From contig OX344749.2 in the NCBI GenBank assembly GCA_947034885.2, positions 28,783,501 through 28,847,500 on the forward strand: a DNA stretch of 64,000 nucleotides. The letters run 5' to 3'. Source of the DNA: Thuidium tamariscinum. Taxonomy: Eukaryota > Streptophyta > Bryopsida > Hypnales > Thuidiaceae. Below the pieces are notes generated by a model. It was not told the origin of the DNA and did not search any database. It saw only the letters and a program-made list of their open reading frames with translations. A program made the position numbers and the translations under genes. Positions 36,601 through 49,061 of this stretch are shown piece after piece (position 1 is the stretch's first letter; each line of letters begins with the position of its first letter).

Positions 36601-37930
36601 AACTTCATCAATTTCATCAAAATTGATTCTAAAAATTGTTCAAAGTTGTTAATATTGACAAATTCTATTCAAAATATTATAACTTTCAATTAAAAAAATT
36701 TTAAATTTTCTATTTTGAATTTCACCTAAAGACTAAAAAGCACTTGTTACATGAGGTTTTTTATGCTTAATTAAAATAAAATGATAATATAATAGACAAT
36801 AAAATGATGTAATATGACACTATAACATCTATGATTCTTAAACCATAATTTGTTAAGACAAATCTATTCAAATTTGAGCTTTAAAATCAATAATTGTTCA
36901 AGAAAAGCAATTGGCTCCTATTACCTCATTTAGACCCACAATAGCAATCTCTTGCTGCACATGAAAAATAAAAATATTAAATCAATGTAGAACAAATTCA
37001 AGAAAATTTAGCAAGTGAATGAAAAACTTTTTCAAATATAGAACACTCACCCAATGAAGGAATTGTATGAAGATGTTTGATGTTGATGGATACCAAGTAC
37101 TTGGTAGTTTTCAGTTCTTGCATTTTTGTAATCCTCATTGTTTAAAAGACCTTTAAATTCCTCCAGTTTCATGTTGTCATAGGTATTCATCTTGTGTAAT
37201 TGTTGAACCAAATTGCTCTTGACATGGGAATGCACTGTAGACCTATAATTAGTCATAAAAGTAGAATGTAAGATCAAGGAATTTGAAACCATAGAGTAGT
37301 ACAACATGCCAAAGAAAGTAATGAAGTTCAAAAAAAACATTTATAATAGAAATAGAAACTCACCAATTGATGTTATTGATAGCCTCCAATAAAATGCATG
37401 TATGACCCTTTGATACCAAAAACATACAATCAACTTGCATATACCACTTGCGATCACTTTGATGCATCATTTTGATGTAATCATATTAGGCTGCAAATTT
37501 ATAATTGTCATTGAAACACAAAAAACATATGGTTTGACAAATGTGAAATAGATGGTTGAGACTTCAACCAACACTCAAATCGGTCATTTTCCTCTATCCA
37601 ATGATCATCCCATGTTTCTACAATCTTTGGGATTACTAATTTGCATAGTCCTTTGTCATTTGTAGTAGATACATAAAGTACACGATCACCTTATCGGTAT
37701 CCATAGACAAACTCTACCTTCAATCATTTCACGTGATTTTGAAAGAGTAGACGGTCCAATGGAAGTCTTATCATCATGTACGAAGGAATATCAAAGTACA
37801 ATCCTCATTCACCATTGTTGAATAGCATGTTATTGATGACAACATTGGAATCAAGTTTTTGACCATTGCGCACATTTTGTTCCACCTCCTCCACAGTTTG
37901 ACCCTCAAAAGCTTGATCAATACCTTTTAC
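33643..37930 (-). pseudogene. N4/N6-type DNA methyltransferase-like locus, degraded
   Basis: Multi-exon minus-strand locus with motifs of SAM-dependent DNA amino-methyltransferases. Read 5' to 3', exon-like blocks are: 37,560-37,930 (AFEGQTVEEVEQNVRNGQK; at least two in-frame stops), about 37,380-37,470 (CMFLVSKGHTCILLEAINN), 36362-36470, 36035-36230, 35517-35762 (TWRIVLRGHAFWWLFNKD), a lysine-rich block at 34872-35330 (KPRKRKITKKTK, a likely nuclear signal), 34412-34732, 33960-34110 and 33643-33800. The last three give a motif IV-like FDLIVADILDGLL, then LIEAFSKPGNVVLDCYAS as motif I, then LHLVALESNTEIYKALL as the SAM-ribose acidic strand. Motif IV before motif I is the beta-class order. The DPPY/NPPY core is replaced by DILD, so even an expressed protein may be inactive. 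I infer a decayed nuclear gene; it may be part of a transposon family. Confidence 0.55.
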
Positions 37931-38189
37931 ATTGAACGATGTGGTTCACATACAATGAATGGTACATTGAAAATTAAAATTTTAGTTAATAGTAAAAAGC
38001 ATTGTAGTGAATAGAATGAAAGCATTAAAACTCAAAGCAAAATGAATCATAGTTGTGCAACAAGAACTGTCAATGAAAAATGCATAAAAACAAGAAAAAT
38101 TTGAAAAAAATCTTATTGGAACAATGGTAACCATAGGCTCGGAATCATCATTGATGATGAAGTCTTATCCTTCTACATGCATAAGCCCT

Positions 38190-40645
38190 CCATCAACGTC
38201 TTTGAAGCTCTATTTCATCAACAAGGTGGTATTTTATAAGCAAAATCAATCATTGAAAAAAAATCTAAAACGTGTCTAGCAATGCAAGCTTAAACTAAAT
38301 GATCACAATCCTACAGAATCTAAAATTGTCACCTCATTGATGAGGTGTGACTTACAATCAAAATGAGCCATTGAAAAAAAATCTACAACATTTCTAGTAA
38401 GCTTGGACTAGTTCATGCATGTAAACCCTAGAAAGTCAGAAATTGGCATCTTGTTGACGAGGTGGTGTTTTACAACCAAAATTAACCATTGCCAAAAAAA
38501 ATTCAAAACATGTTTGGCAAGTTTGGACTAGTTCAAGACAACCCTAAAGAGCTTGAAATTGCCACCTCGTTGATGAGGCGGTCTTATACAACCAAAATCA
38601 TCCATTAAAAAAAAAATTTAGAACATGTTTAGCAAACTTTGATTACCGTACGCAGTGGTCGGTTTCAGCCGTCACTAGCCGAAATAATAATTTTTTTAAT
38701 AGGGCGTGACTTTGGCACCCCTTTTTTCTTTTTTTCCAAATTTCGACAAGTCACTCAATATATATTTGAGTTTTTAGCATCTTTCCTTGCTGTTTTAAAC
38801 CTGACATTTGTATCTCTTTTCCAAACTCATGGCAGGTGCTCAGGTGGGAGAGCAATCTAAACTCTCCACTTGATCATTTCCCACTTGTGCGTTTAGCGTC
38901 GGCCATTTGAGGTATTGGTATTTGTAAATTGCTTTTTAATAATAAATAGTCATATTTATGAATTGCTTTTTAGGAAAAACCTTTCATTTACAAAAGGATT
39001 TATGAAGCAACTTGGTATTTTTGACTTTGTTGAAACTTAAAAGCATGAATCATAATTTATAAACAATCCTTCATGTACAGGGGTAGTATTAAATAAACTT
39101 TGCATTTCTATAAAGTTTTAAAATATAAACTTAATTTAACATCCAAATTTTTAAATTGATAAAAAAAGGTTGATTTATATAAGTGATTGTTTTCAGGTAC
39201 TGAAACTTAATACCATAGCCAAGATGGTGTAGGTCAATTTCATTATTTTGCATGCATATTTCAATGCATAATTGTAAATTTGTAATATTGTTGAATGTTG
39301 TTCCATTTGTGTCATGTTTTTATTCAAAATTCCTTACATTTACAAATAAGTACCTCATTTGATTTAGTATTTGTAAACTTTGACATAATTACAAAAAATT
39401 TACAGTATTAGGCAAAGTTGCTTAACAATTTTTTCAAATATTCAACAATTTCTGAAAAATATTTAAAGAATTTAGGCAATTTCAATTTCAATTAATTTTT
39501 GCCAAATCCGACCCGTGTGTAGGGTAGTTCATTACAATCGTAAAGAGCTTAAAATTGCCACTTTGTTGATGAGGCAATCTTGTACAAGCAAAATCAACCA
39601 TTGAAAAAAAATTCTGAACATGTCTAGTAAGCTTTGACTAGTTCATCAGAAGCCTAAAGAGCTTGAAATTGCCACCTTGTTGATGAGGCGGTCTTGTACA
39701 ACCAAAATCAGCCATTGAAAAGAAAATTCTACAACATGTTTGGCAAGCTTAGACTGGTTGATCACAACCGTAGAGAGCCTAAAATTGCCACTTCGTCAAC
39801 AAGGCGGTCTTTTACAATCCAAATCAGCCATTGACAAAAAAAAGACAAAACATGTTTGGCAAGCTTTGACTAGTTCATCACAAGCCTAAAGAGCTTAAAA
39901 TTGCCACCTCGTTGACGAGGTAGTCTTGTACAACCAAAATCAGTCATTGAAAAGAAAATTCTATAACATGTTTGGTAAACTTGGATTGGTTGATCACAAT
40001 TGTAGAGAGCTTGAATTTGCCACCTCGTTGACAAGTTAGTCTTCTACAACCTAACTCAACCAACAGGAAAAAATTCAAAAACAAGTCTTTGAATCTTTTT
40101 GTAGCCGATTGCAACCCTAAAGTAGAAAGCTTGAAATTGTCCCCTCATTGACAAGGCGATGTTCTACATCCAAAATCAACAATCAAAAAGAAAATTCTAC
40201 AACATGTCTTCTAAATTTGCGCTAGCCTAAGGACAATCGTGAAGAACTAAAAATTGATGCCTCATTGACGAGGTAGTGTTCTACATCTTAAATCAGCAAT
40301 TGAAAAAGAAAATTTTGAACATGTCTTCCAAACTTGCGCCAACCCTAGGGCAATCGTGAAGGGTTGGAAATTGATGCCTTGTTGATGAGGCAGTATTTTA
40401 CATCCTATATCATCATTCGAAAAAGAAAATTTTGAACATGTCTTCCAAACTTGTGCGAACCCTAGGACAATCGTGAAGAGCTAGAAAGTGATGCCTTCTT
40501 GATGAGGTAGTACTCTACACCCTAAATCAACAATTGAAAAAAAATATGAACATGTCTTCCAAACTTGCACCAGCCTAGTGACAATCGTAAAGAATTGGAA
40601 ATTGATGCCTCGGTCACATGGCAATGATCTATAACGCTAGAAAGT
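38190..40645. repeat. 116-bp satellite-like tandem array with a palindrome in each unit
   Basis: Landmark GCCACCTCGTTGATGAGGCG (with variants) recurs at about 38,216, 38,330, 38,446, 38,561, then 39,555, 39,671, 39,787, 39,903, 40,019, 40,139, 40,257, 40,374, 40,491 and 40,606. The spacing is 114-120 bp. Each landmark is an inverted repeat, CCTC-GTTGAT-GAGG. Units also share AACATGTTTGGCAAGCTT-like and ACAACC(A)AAATCA(G/A)CCATTG blocks. A transposon at 38646-39524 splits the array. It lies between exon-like blocks of the minus-strand methyltransferase-like locus, possibly in an intron. Confidence 0.85.
38646..39524. mobile_element. TA-flanked DNA transposon remnant inside the satellite
   Basis: This 879-bp insertion has TIR-like ends, CCGTACGCAGTGGTCGG and, inverted, CCCTACACACGGGTCGG. 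TA lies just outside each end (38644-38645 and 39525-39526). Removing it rejoins one satellite unit cleanly: AACTTTGAT-TA before, GTTCATTACAATCG after. The interior is AT-rich and has no transposase frame. The TA target suggests the Tc1/mariner group. Confidence 0.75.
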
Positions 40646-43600
40646 ACTGAAAGACAAAAAAAATGTTACTTGCATTGGTGTTTTGGTGGCTTCGATTTCT
40701 AGAGCGTTGACACCTTCGCTGTAATCGGGTACACCCTTGCCACTTTTGTCAAGCACCTCTCCATCCTTCCGCATCGTCACGCTTTGTAAGTTCATTGCGA
40801 AAGAACATTTAAGCAATGTGCAATGCAACACACAAAGAAAACAAAAAAAGTATGGAAGAGAACAAATCCCGGGACAAATCCTAGCATGTTTGCATTGGTC
40901 TAATTTGGGAAAGTGGGGAAAAAATGCCTTTTTTGAAACATTCCAGAATCTTAGGCATCTATCTAATGCACTTCCAAGCTAAAACAACCCTTTTACAGAA
41001 CTAAGCATATCTGTAAAGCTTTTTTACACTAAGGCTTTTAAAAGTATATATTGTAATTGCAATAATTTTATCTCTCACCATATATGTGTGTGCTTAACTA
41101 TGAATAACCAGTGAATTATTACTAAAACAATATCAAGCTTGATTTTATAACAGCCATCACTTCAAGTCAAAATCTCAAGATGTGCTTATTTTAAATACAA
41201 CCAACTACTTGTAAAATAATGGGAGTACATCTAATGTAGGCTAAGCCAAAATAGACAATCAAATCCAACATCTAGACATTATATTAGCAATGATAAAAAC
41301 ATCCATCAAGTAGTATGAAAATAAAACTGCATCGTAAGTTTTTCTATAACTTTTGAGCTAAAAAAACTACAAGTATTAGGAGGACAAAATGTTGAGATCT
41401 TGAGTCCAATACTTTCTCTAAGAGGTTGAGGTCCTCGCCTATGCCCATTCGAAAAACAAGACCACGAAGTATAGGTAGTGTATATACACCAAGTGTCTTC
41501 AGCCCATCAAAATGTGTTATAATTTTTACAAGGAGAAAAAAGAGACAACAAATTAGCACAAATAATCCTCAATCATTCAAAAAACCTACGTAGAGTTGGT
41601 CTGAATAGAAGCCATGGTAAGAACATAGTAGCTTAGAGAAGTGAACTATAAAATTAGGTGATGTAAGACAAAGCTCCCAAAGCTAAAGAGAAAATAAACA
41701 ACAAGTAGTGAAGCTAATTCTTAAACCATCCAACATACAACAATTAGTAAGTTGTTTGGTAAGGTAATTGTCAGTGTATTAGTGGCTAGCAATTTTTATC
41801 AAAGTCTCATCATCCATAAAGCATGGAAAGCTATTCATCAGCTCATGTTGGAACCTTCAATGTATGGTAAATAATGGTAGCCCTCAAATGCATCAACATT
41901 TGATACAAATCAGTGTAGTAAGCATGTTCACCCACCTAATTAAATGAATTTTAAGGCAAATCTTTAGAGTAACCAGCTCATTAGCGAACTACATCCAATC
42001 AGTCCTTGCCATCAATAAAGTATTCTCAATTCATTATTTGTGATATAATACTTTGAACCATCCATTTTAAATAACTAGCTCCATAGGCAAATGTCTAGTT
42101 TTGTATTTATTATTGATTTGAAGGTAATTCTCATCCTTATTCATACTTTGTAAATAAGAATTTAATTACAAAAATATTTTTTTCTATATGTATGTTGTTA
42201 TATTATGTAGTATTATATAAATCATTAGAGAATCATATAGTGAATACAAATAAGCTATCATAGATTCATAGTATTCAAAGAGTTGTCTTAAAATTTTTTT
42301 TTTAAACTTTTAGGAGAGTCCTCAAAAAATTATTGCATAATAAAAGGTATGCTAAAAGTGGTAATAATACAATATATCTTTATCCTTCAATTTATATTAA
42401 AGATCTAAGAATCTAAAATCTATTCAAACCATTTTGTTATTTACATATATTAAATCCAAAAAGTAGGAATCTAATCATAATTTAAGAGCCACTAGGGTGA
42501 TTGCAAGAAAGGCCTCCCATTTTTTGTCTCATATTGCTATAGTACTCATTTTTTCAAGAATACTTAAAAATAAAAAAACAATTTTTTAAAAATGAAAAAT
42601 ATGTTCAATGTATATTTCTTGAAGAAGAAGAAGAAGATACCCCATGAAGGAAAAGTGTAAGAAAATTTTCTAAGTAGGTGAACTAGACAAGTGCAAAAGA
42701 TCATGAAAATGAGCATTTTACATTTTTTTTTTAAAATTCGTAAAAAATAGGAGAAGACACTTTAAGAAAAAATAAAAGTTTTCAATTTGAGAAGGATTGA
42801 TGGTGATGAGATTTCACCAAAAGAATGATTTTGAAACCATTTTCAATGTTTAGAATTGCATGCACAAGAGGTCCCTATTTGCATGAATGTAGAGGATATA
42901 AAATATTGTTTTTTTCAATTCTTTTTGGTGGACACATGAATCTCTAGTGTAGGAGTAGACTACATAAATTTCAAGTCTACATCATTAATTTTGGATACTT
43001 CACAATACTAAAAACCCCTAAATTGCAAAGTGTGACAAATTAGCTAAATTAAAATTTATGTAGAAAATGTTTTTTGAATTTTTTGAAAAACAAGGAATCT
43101 TATTATTATCAAGTTGGCCATCTTCAATAAAAATTTCAAGTAAATTAGCTTAATTCCCCAAAAGTTATAACCAATGGCATGAAAGTCACTTCAATTGTGA
43201 CGCCAAATAGTACAATCATTTCTTGCAATCACCCACTAGTACTTAGGGTGGGAATCTAGAAAAAAAGAAAAAATAGGAAGATTTAGGGCAAGATAATTTC
43301 CTGAATAAGATCTGTGGTTTTGAAGTTTTTGGGTTCAAAATTTTTCTATGCATAGATTATAACCTTAGTAGCCATTTTGAATTTTTTTTTCAAATTTTTT
43401 GGACTCATGATCGATTTTACAAAAATCAGCAAAGTTCTCTAAAAATTATATGGGCAAGATTTGATCAAAAAATCTACTAATTTTGAAAATTTTAGATAAG
43501 ATTTCAATATGCTAAATTCATTTTTAGACCGTAAAATGTTTAAAAAAACTTCGTTTTTTACATGCTATATATCGTTGGAATCGTCTTTTCAATATACATG

Positions 43601-44030
43601 AAATGGTATTGTATTCCAAATGCACCTCTAAGAAAAAAATTCATGTAAATTCAATTGTTCACATTTTGAATTTCTAATGAATCATCTTCTATCAAAAAAA
43701 TAGATGAACTTACCAACTCTATACTTTCTAACAATATGATGTCCGCAAGGGCACTTGATTGACACACTTCAACTTCATCTATGCTATCAAGCTTAACTAC
43801 CTTCGCTTCTTCTATAATTTGTATAGAACTATCCCTACATTGAATATATCCAAATTCAACTCTATCATCTTTATACAGCAAGGTCTAAATAGAACTACTT
43901 ATATCAGCTCCATTGGCTTTCTATAAATGTCGAACCATCTTCAATTTCTCTAACTGCTTCTTACTAGAAAACAAAAGATCCACCTTACGTCTCTTTTTAT
44001 GAGAACTCTTTGGCATCCCTATAAAATGAA
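40637..44030 (-). pseudogene. Possible 5' exons of the methyltransferase-like locus
   Basis: Minus-strand blocks with coding character continue upstream of the satellite. They are 43,710-44,012, starting MPKSSHKKRRKVDLLF (a basic nuclear-type head) and continuing with KDDRVEFGYIQCRDSSIQI after two in-frame TAG codons, with a GTAAGT donor; about 41,830-41,950 (GEHAYYTDLYQMLMHLRAT); 41,370-41,510 (LGVYTLPILRGLVFRMGIG); and 40,640-40,800 (EVLDKSGKGVPDYSEGVNA). No domain is recognisable in these pieces. I link them to the downstream methyltransferase-like blocks only by strand, order and style, so they could be a separate gene. Confidence 0.3.
42780..43260. repeat. Interspersed repeat B, copy 2 (without the MITE)
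   Basis: Same order of landmarks as 17,930-18,730, including a GATGAGATTTCACCAAAAGAATG-like segment and CAAAGTGTGACAAATTAGC. It lacks the family C MITE; the matching point is near 42,873. It therefore records the pre-insertion state. Confidence 0.6.
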
Positions 44031-44104
44031 AATAGTGACATGAAACTAATTTTATTTCTCTGGTATCAACTTTGTCATCTTGACTATACATAGCACTCTT
44101 GAAG

Positions 44105-44379
44105 TCTAATCATTTGAAGGCTCCCGAGGGCCGTTTTAGGGTTTGTTCCCAAAAACTGTTGGAGAACTATTGGCTATTGTCAGCAGGCAATTAACCAAAA
44201 AAAAAAATTGTCCTAAAATATGAAAATAAGTCCAATTTTTTTTTTCAATTTTTTTATAATGACATGGCAGTCACTCAACCACTGTGGATTCTTGCACAAT
44301 TGTGTTCCTACGGTCGATTATGTATTTTTAGGTTGTGGGAATTCACAATCTCCTAGAGGCCTCAAATCCCTCCTAATGG
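44105..44379. mobile_element. MITE family C, copy 2 (inverted)
   Basis: Aligned to the reverse complement of 18028-18303, it shares GGGCCGTTTTAGGGTTTGTTCC-like sequence near one end, CCTAAAATATGAAAATAAGTCC-like sequence in the middle and CTCAAATCCCTCCTAATGG at the right end. It is non-coding. The left terminus is eroded. Confidence 0.6.
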
Positions 44380-45229
44380 AATGCATTTTCATCCAATTGA
44401 ATGGAAAGGCATCTATTTACAACAACATAAACGATCACTAAGATCATTCCTTCTTTGCTCAATTGCCTCATATTTGTTCTTACATTTGAACATATCATCT
44501 CTACAATAAGAAAGCCTCCATTTCCTAGCTTTAAATGTGCTCCCATCTTCTACATGTGGTGCTATTTAAAATCTATAATCTAACCAAGGATTGTCTAATA
44601 TTAATTCAAATACAAAAACTCAATTGTTGGCCAAGTTTGAAATCCTTTAATGTAAGCCTTTCCAAATTCAAATTTCAAATCACTAAAAGCCAATATGCAT
44701 AAATGACTACTCTCCATATCAACTACTTCAAAGCCTTTTGCCTTATACCACAAATCAACAAGCTTTCAAATGTTAGCATACAAGCAAAGACCATGAGTAA
44801 AAGTTTGTAGATTGTATGCATATGCCAACATGGACATGGCATTTGTTTGCAGTGATGGGTCTAGCATTCCAATATCATTTTCTTGCAATGATGATGGTAT
44901 AGCATGGGTAATTGTATTGATTTTTACTATAAGGTTCAACCTTAATTTGTTGTCTTTGTAGATGGAAGAGGAGCTATTTGATTTCGAGGGAGGACAACCT
45001 GTGTCAACTGTCATGCAACTAAAGATCAATAGTGAAGAAAGAAATATATAGAGACTCTCCTCCGATAAGTACCATGCATTCGGAACCCCAAGTATTGCAA
45101 GATTAGTGTCACCTAATGTTGTTATACTTGAATCTGTAACGTCTACAGTGCAGATGCCTTGAAGAAGTCATCTCAAAGTAGAGCCTTCAAATCCTATCCA
45201 TATTGATCTTAGTGAGTCTTTAGATGACA
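44380..45229. other. AT-rich spacer
   Basis: Minus-strand open frame 44766-45029 (87 aa) has no recognisable motif. Nothing else is supported. Confidence 0.25.
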
Positions 45230-48200
45230 ACGCTATTTTTGTTAGTGAAGCAATTGGAAAGTTGTCTCCCATACTTGAGTTTGACAAAGATACTATTTTG
45301 GTGATGAATCAAGATGTTCATGGTAGCACTTTACCTCCTTTAGATACATAAAATTCAATGCAAGTCCACAATGTCTTTCAATGCCATAAAGATATGCAAA
45401 GTCGTCTACGTGCCCGTAATGAGTCGAAATTCTTGAACCTAGATGAATTTCGAGTTGAGTCCGTCCCTCATATTCCACAATCATTCAATGGAGATGTACT
45501 TTTTGAATTGCCTTGTCTTTCATCTCCGTCATCTTCCTCTGCTGCTTTGTCCAAATTGTCATCCTCCTCATTTGTAGGTCGTTTATTAGAAGGCATGGAT
45601 CAAAAGTTTGATGGCCGGATACATATAAGCACACATATACACTACGGATATCACTAATGACTTTGGTTTAAAGTTTTTCTATTCTTTTTTAATTGGGCAT
45701 TTAATATGCAAGAATCTAGATTGCCCTAGAATGCATTGTGGTGGAGACAAAAACAAAAGTAAGCAAGACGGGTTATCACCTATTATCTTTGTTGTAGAGA
45801 ATGAATTGCCTACAAAATTTATTGTTGTTAGTCGAATCTACAAACCATCCTCTTCTTGCAAGTCATTAATTCATTATGCCCTTGCCACATGTATAGGATC
45901 TTCAATTCTAATGGTTCATGGAGAGCTTGTATCCATATTGGCTATCACAAACATCCTATTGGAAGGGGTGTTTATTGTGCACCTAATGAGCGGATAACAT
46001 CTTTGATAAATTAGGAAGTTTATAAAACATCGTCTGCCACTAATTTAGCTATAAGTCTTGCTACTAGCAAAGAGTTCCTTGCATCTAAATTGTTTCAGAA
46101 TGAAAGACTAGAGGGTGAGCCAAGGCCTCTCAAAGGTTAGGCACTAGAAGCAGTGATGGAAAAGTTTTGAATACTCAAATCACCAAGTATCTAAAATACA
46201 ATCTCCAACTTCTGGCATACTATTACTATAAAAAAATGAGTATCCACAATGATTGCAAGATGTTTGCAAAATGACTATAGTAGTCATTTTGCAGTCATCT
46301 TGTAGTCATTGTGGGCACTAATTTTTTTGTAGTGTATAAGTGGAGGACCTATTGACAACATCATATCATTGAAGAAAAAAAGTGCATATTCCTACATCCT
46401 AGATAGTGTTTTTTTTGAGGCCAAGGTAAAGAAAAGGTTTACCTTTTCAAGATGTTTGAAGAAGGTCGAGCAAATAGGGTCGATCTTATGAAGTGAATGC
46501 AATTTGGTAGAGATTTACAATCATCTTGATGCATGTTTGACTATGTCAAAAGGGTGAAGGCATGGACAACAATGGCTGCGCATGCATATGATGTAGAGTT
46601 TTGTTGAGTTCTCACCATTTGTGTTTGTGACATGATGAGTGAAGATGCGTTGTCACAAGAGCAAATGTAGAGATCTCTAAATTTTGTTATGGAACACCAC
46701 AATATTCCATCTTCAAATTTTAAGGGCTTCATGGCTGACAATGTAATGACCAATTGGCATGCTGTTCATATCATATATGGGAGTGGCAACAAACAAGAGC
46801 CTAGATGCAAGATCGAGAGTGCTCGTGTTTACTTCATTGGACAACATCTTTGAATAGATACACAAAAAACCACATTCAACCTCAATCAGTCAATCCCAAG
46901 ATATTCACAAAATTTTTTGTAAAGAATACAAAGATGCTAAAATAATGGCTGAAGTTGAAGAAAGATACCTTCAAATTAAGGGTTGGTGGCATTCTTCAAG
47001 GGTTGCACCCAAGGATATCCTCTGAGCTCTTGTTGATTGGCTTGGCTTTGGGCACTTTTGCTATCAACAATGAGGTGGATTTTTGGAGTTGGTAAGTCAT
47101 ATGCTTCTTAAGTTCTCCAACATTTAGGACTAATAATTCAAATTGTATTCAAAGAAAAATGATTAAAGAGTTAGAAATTCATGTCTTTAAAATCTAATGA
47201 CTTTCTTACAATACTCTAGTAAAGTACAAATTACAGATGTTGTCATTTAGTTTTGAATTCACAAATAGGTATTTCAAAATTCATAACCTAGAAAGCTTTA
47301 TTGTATGAATGTAAAACATTTGTCGTATTGCAGTCTTGCAGAACCCAAGCTTGGAGGAACTAGGAGAAATGCCTCTTTGCAACCTAGCAGAAATAGTGTA
47401 CAACAAGTGGTTGTAAAATGTTCAGAAAGAGAGATATTTGTTTGTATGTTGCTACTACAGATGACATGATGGGGGCAATTCAACAGTCTACCAACTATTG
47501 GGCGTACCTTCAAGGATATGCAACTGGCATTGGCCTAAACTTGGACAAACTTCGCCTTTGAGCTGCAAGATGAAGCAAGAATCTGGCAAAGTTTGCCGAG
47601 ATCGTTGCCAAGCTTCCTAGTGCCTAGTTATTCACTATGTAGGTCTCGTACTTTGAAGGCTCCATGAAGCCCAAATTAGATCTTTCACTAGGGTCGGATG
47701 GTGGTTCCCATTGCCACGATACAATTAACTTATGTGCACCAATAGTTCAAACTAGCTCAATTACAACAAGGAGAGAAGCAAGCGCATCAACGCCAACTAT
47801 GAGAGATGAAGGTGAACCAAGTGCAATATGTCCACATCTACTAAGGTTTTTAAAATTGATTGTAATCCTTCTTTGTGGCACATTGCTAGGTGTAAGAAAG
47901 AAGGAAAGACTTGTCATGCCGTTCAAGTCAAGATGAAGAAGAAATGCAACGCCAAGATAAACATATCAAAAAAGAGTGGAACGGCAACACCTACCTACAA
48001 TGTCCGCATGATTGTATATGGAACAAAGGCCATCATCAATTTGATTTTTGGTTTTGTGCAAATGACCTTCATCATTGTATAGGACAATCTAAGGTGAAAT
48101 GGGTTCACAATTGGCCCTCTCTTCCAATTGCATGGCCTGTAGCAAAAGGAACACATCTCACCAAATCAAAGATTCTTTCTTTGGAGGAAGCTAGGTTCCA

Positions 48201-48720
48201 ACTACAAGCTGAAGAAGTAGGCAATGTGACCTTCCACCTTTTTAATGAAGAGAACGCGGAGAAAGGTATGTTTTCTCTTTGTCCACCACAGATGGATATT
48301 CATTTGACTCTGATGTGCATCTTACAAAGCGATTGGAGAGGACCATTAGACGTAACCCTAATACACCTACAATTGACTACCTTTATAAGTAGGAGACAAT
48401 ATGAAATTTGAAATTTGTCATTCAATTTGTAGTTGTCATTCCATACCTTGGATATAGGCGAGTGATAACTTTAATGTCAAGTATCTTTCCCCACCAAAAG
48501 GTATATCGCGTCACAATTTTAGACTTCCCTGCTTGTACCTGCGAAGATTTTGTTACTATGAGTCTAGTTGTACTTGGTAGCAAGAAATCATAGATGAATT
48601 GCAAGCATCTGTATTATGTCTTCAAATTTGTATGCAAGGCAAATTCTAAAAACAACAAATATTTCTATACTCCAAATCTGAGCTTCAATGAAGTGAAGCT
48701 ATTTCTTCAAAATAGCAATC
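45230..48720 (+). pseudogene. MULE-like transposase gene with SWIM zinc finger, degraded
   Basis: A plus-strand coding-like trail crosses this region. Blocks include 45358-45657 (KFLNLDEFRVESVPHIPQSF), 45731-45997 (SRIYKPSSSCKSLIHYALAT), about 46,020-46,140 (TNLAISLATSKEFLASKLFQ) and 47,660-48,410 (KIDCNPSLWHIARCKKEGK). The last block is near 48,510-48,640, where FPACTCEDF is followed by NCKHLYYVFKFVC, a C-x-C...C-x-H SWIM zinc-binding arrangement. MULE transposases and FAR1-like proteins combine such parts. Frame changes and stop codons are frequent, so it is a decayed DNA-transposon gene. A 111-bp CACTA-type hairpin has inserted into it at 46224-46334. I did not find long terminal inverted repeats. 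Confidence 0.5.
46224..46334. mobile_element. 111-bp CACTA-type foldback MITE
   Basis: The inverted right end reads CACTACAAAAAAATTAGTGC and the left end TACTATAAAAAAATGAGTAT. TAT lies directly outside both ends (46221-46223 and 46335-46337), a 3-bp duplication. The whole element folds on itself through blocks such as CACAATGA and GCAAAATGACTA. It has no coding capacity. Confidence 0.75.
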
Positions 48721-48837
48721 TATAAGATCTTGTGAAGACGTCTAGTAGTAGATAATGAAGTTACCACCAATTTTGTTTAGAGGTGGATAAGTAATGGTTC
48801 ATTGTTCTAGCTCTAATGTACTTCGAAGGCCAACAAC

Positions 48838-49061
48838 GCTAGTATGTGAGCATAGAAGTGTGAGCCAATGAGCCTTGAGCCTAAGTATAAATAAGTATCC
48901 TACACTCATTGAAAGTGTTTATAATATAAACACCTATAATATATGTACTTAAAACATAGATACACTATTACCATTGAGGTGTCTATAATATAGACACCAA
49001 TACTATAGGTATATAGAACTCTAGGCTCATAGGTTCACATTCTCTATGCTCATATACTAAC
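48838..49061. mobile_element. MITE family D, copy 2
   Basis: The left end reads GCTAGTATGTGAGCATAGAA and the inverted right end GTTAGTATATGAGCATAGAG. Inner arms also pair (GAGCCTTGAGCC with the inverse of CTAGGCTCAT), and the centre contains GTGTTTATAATATAAACACC. A diverged relative lies at 18946-19171. It is 224 bp long and non-coding. Confidence 0.65.
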
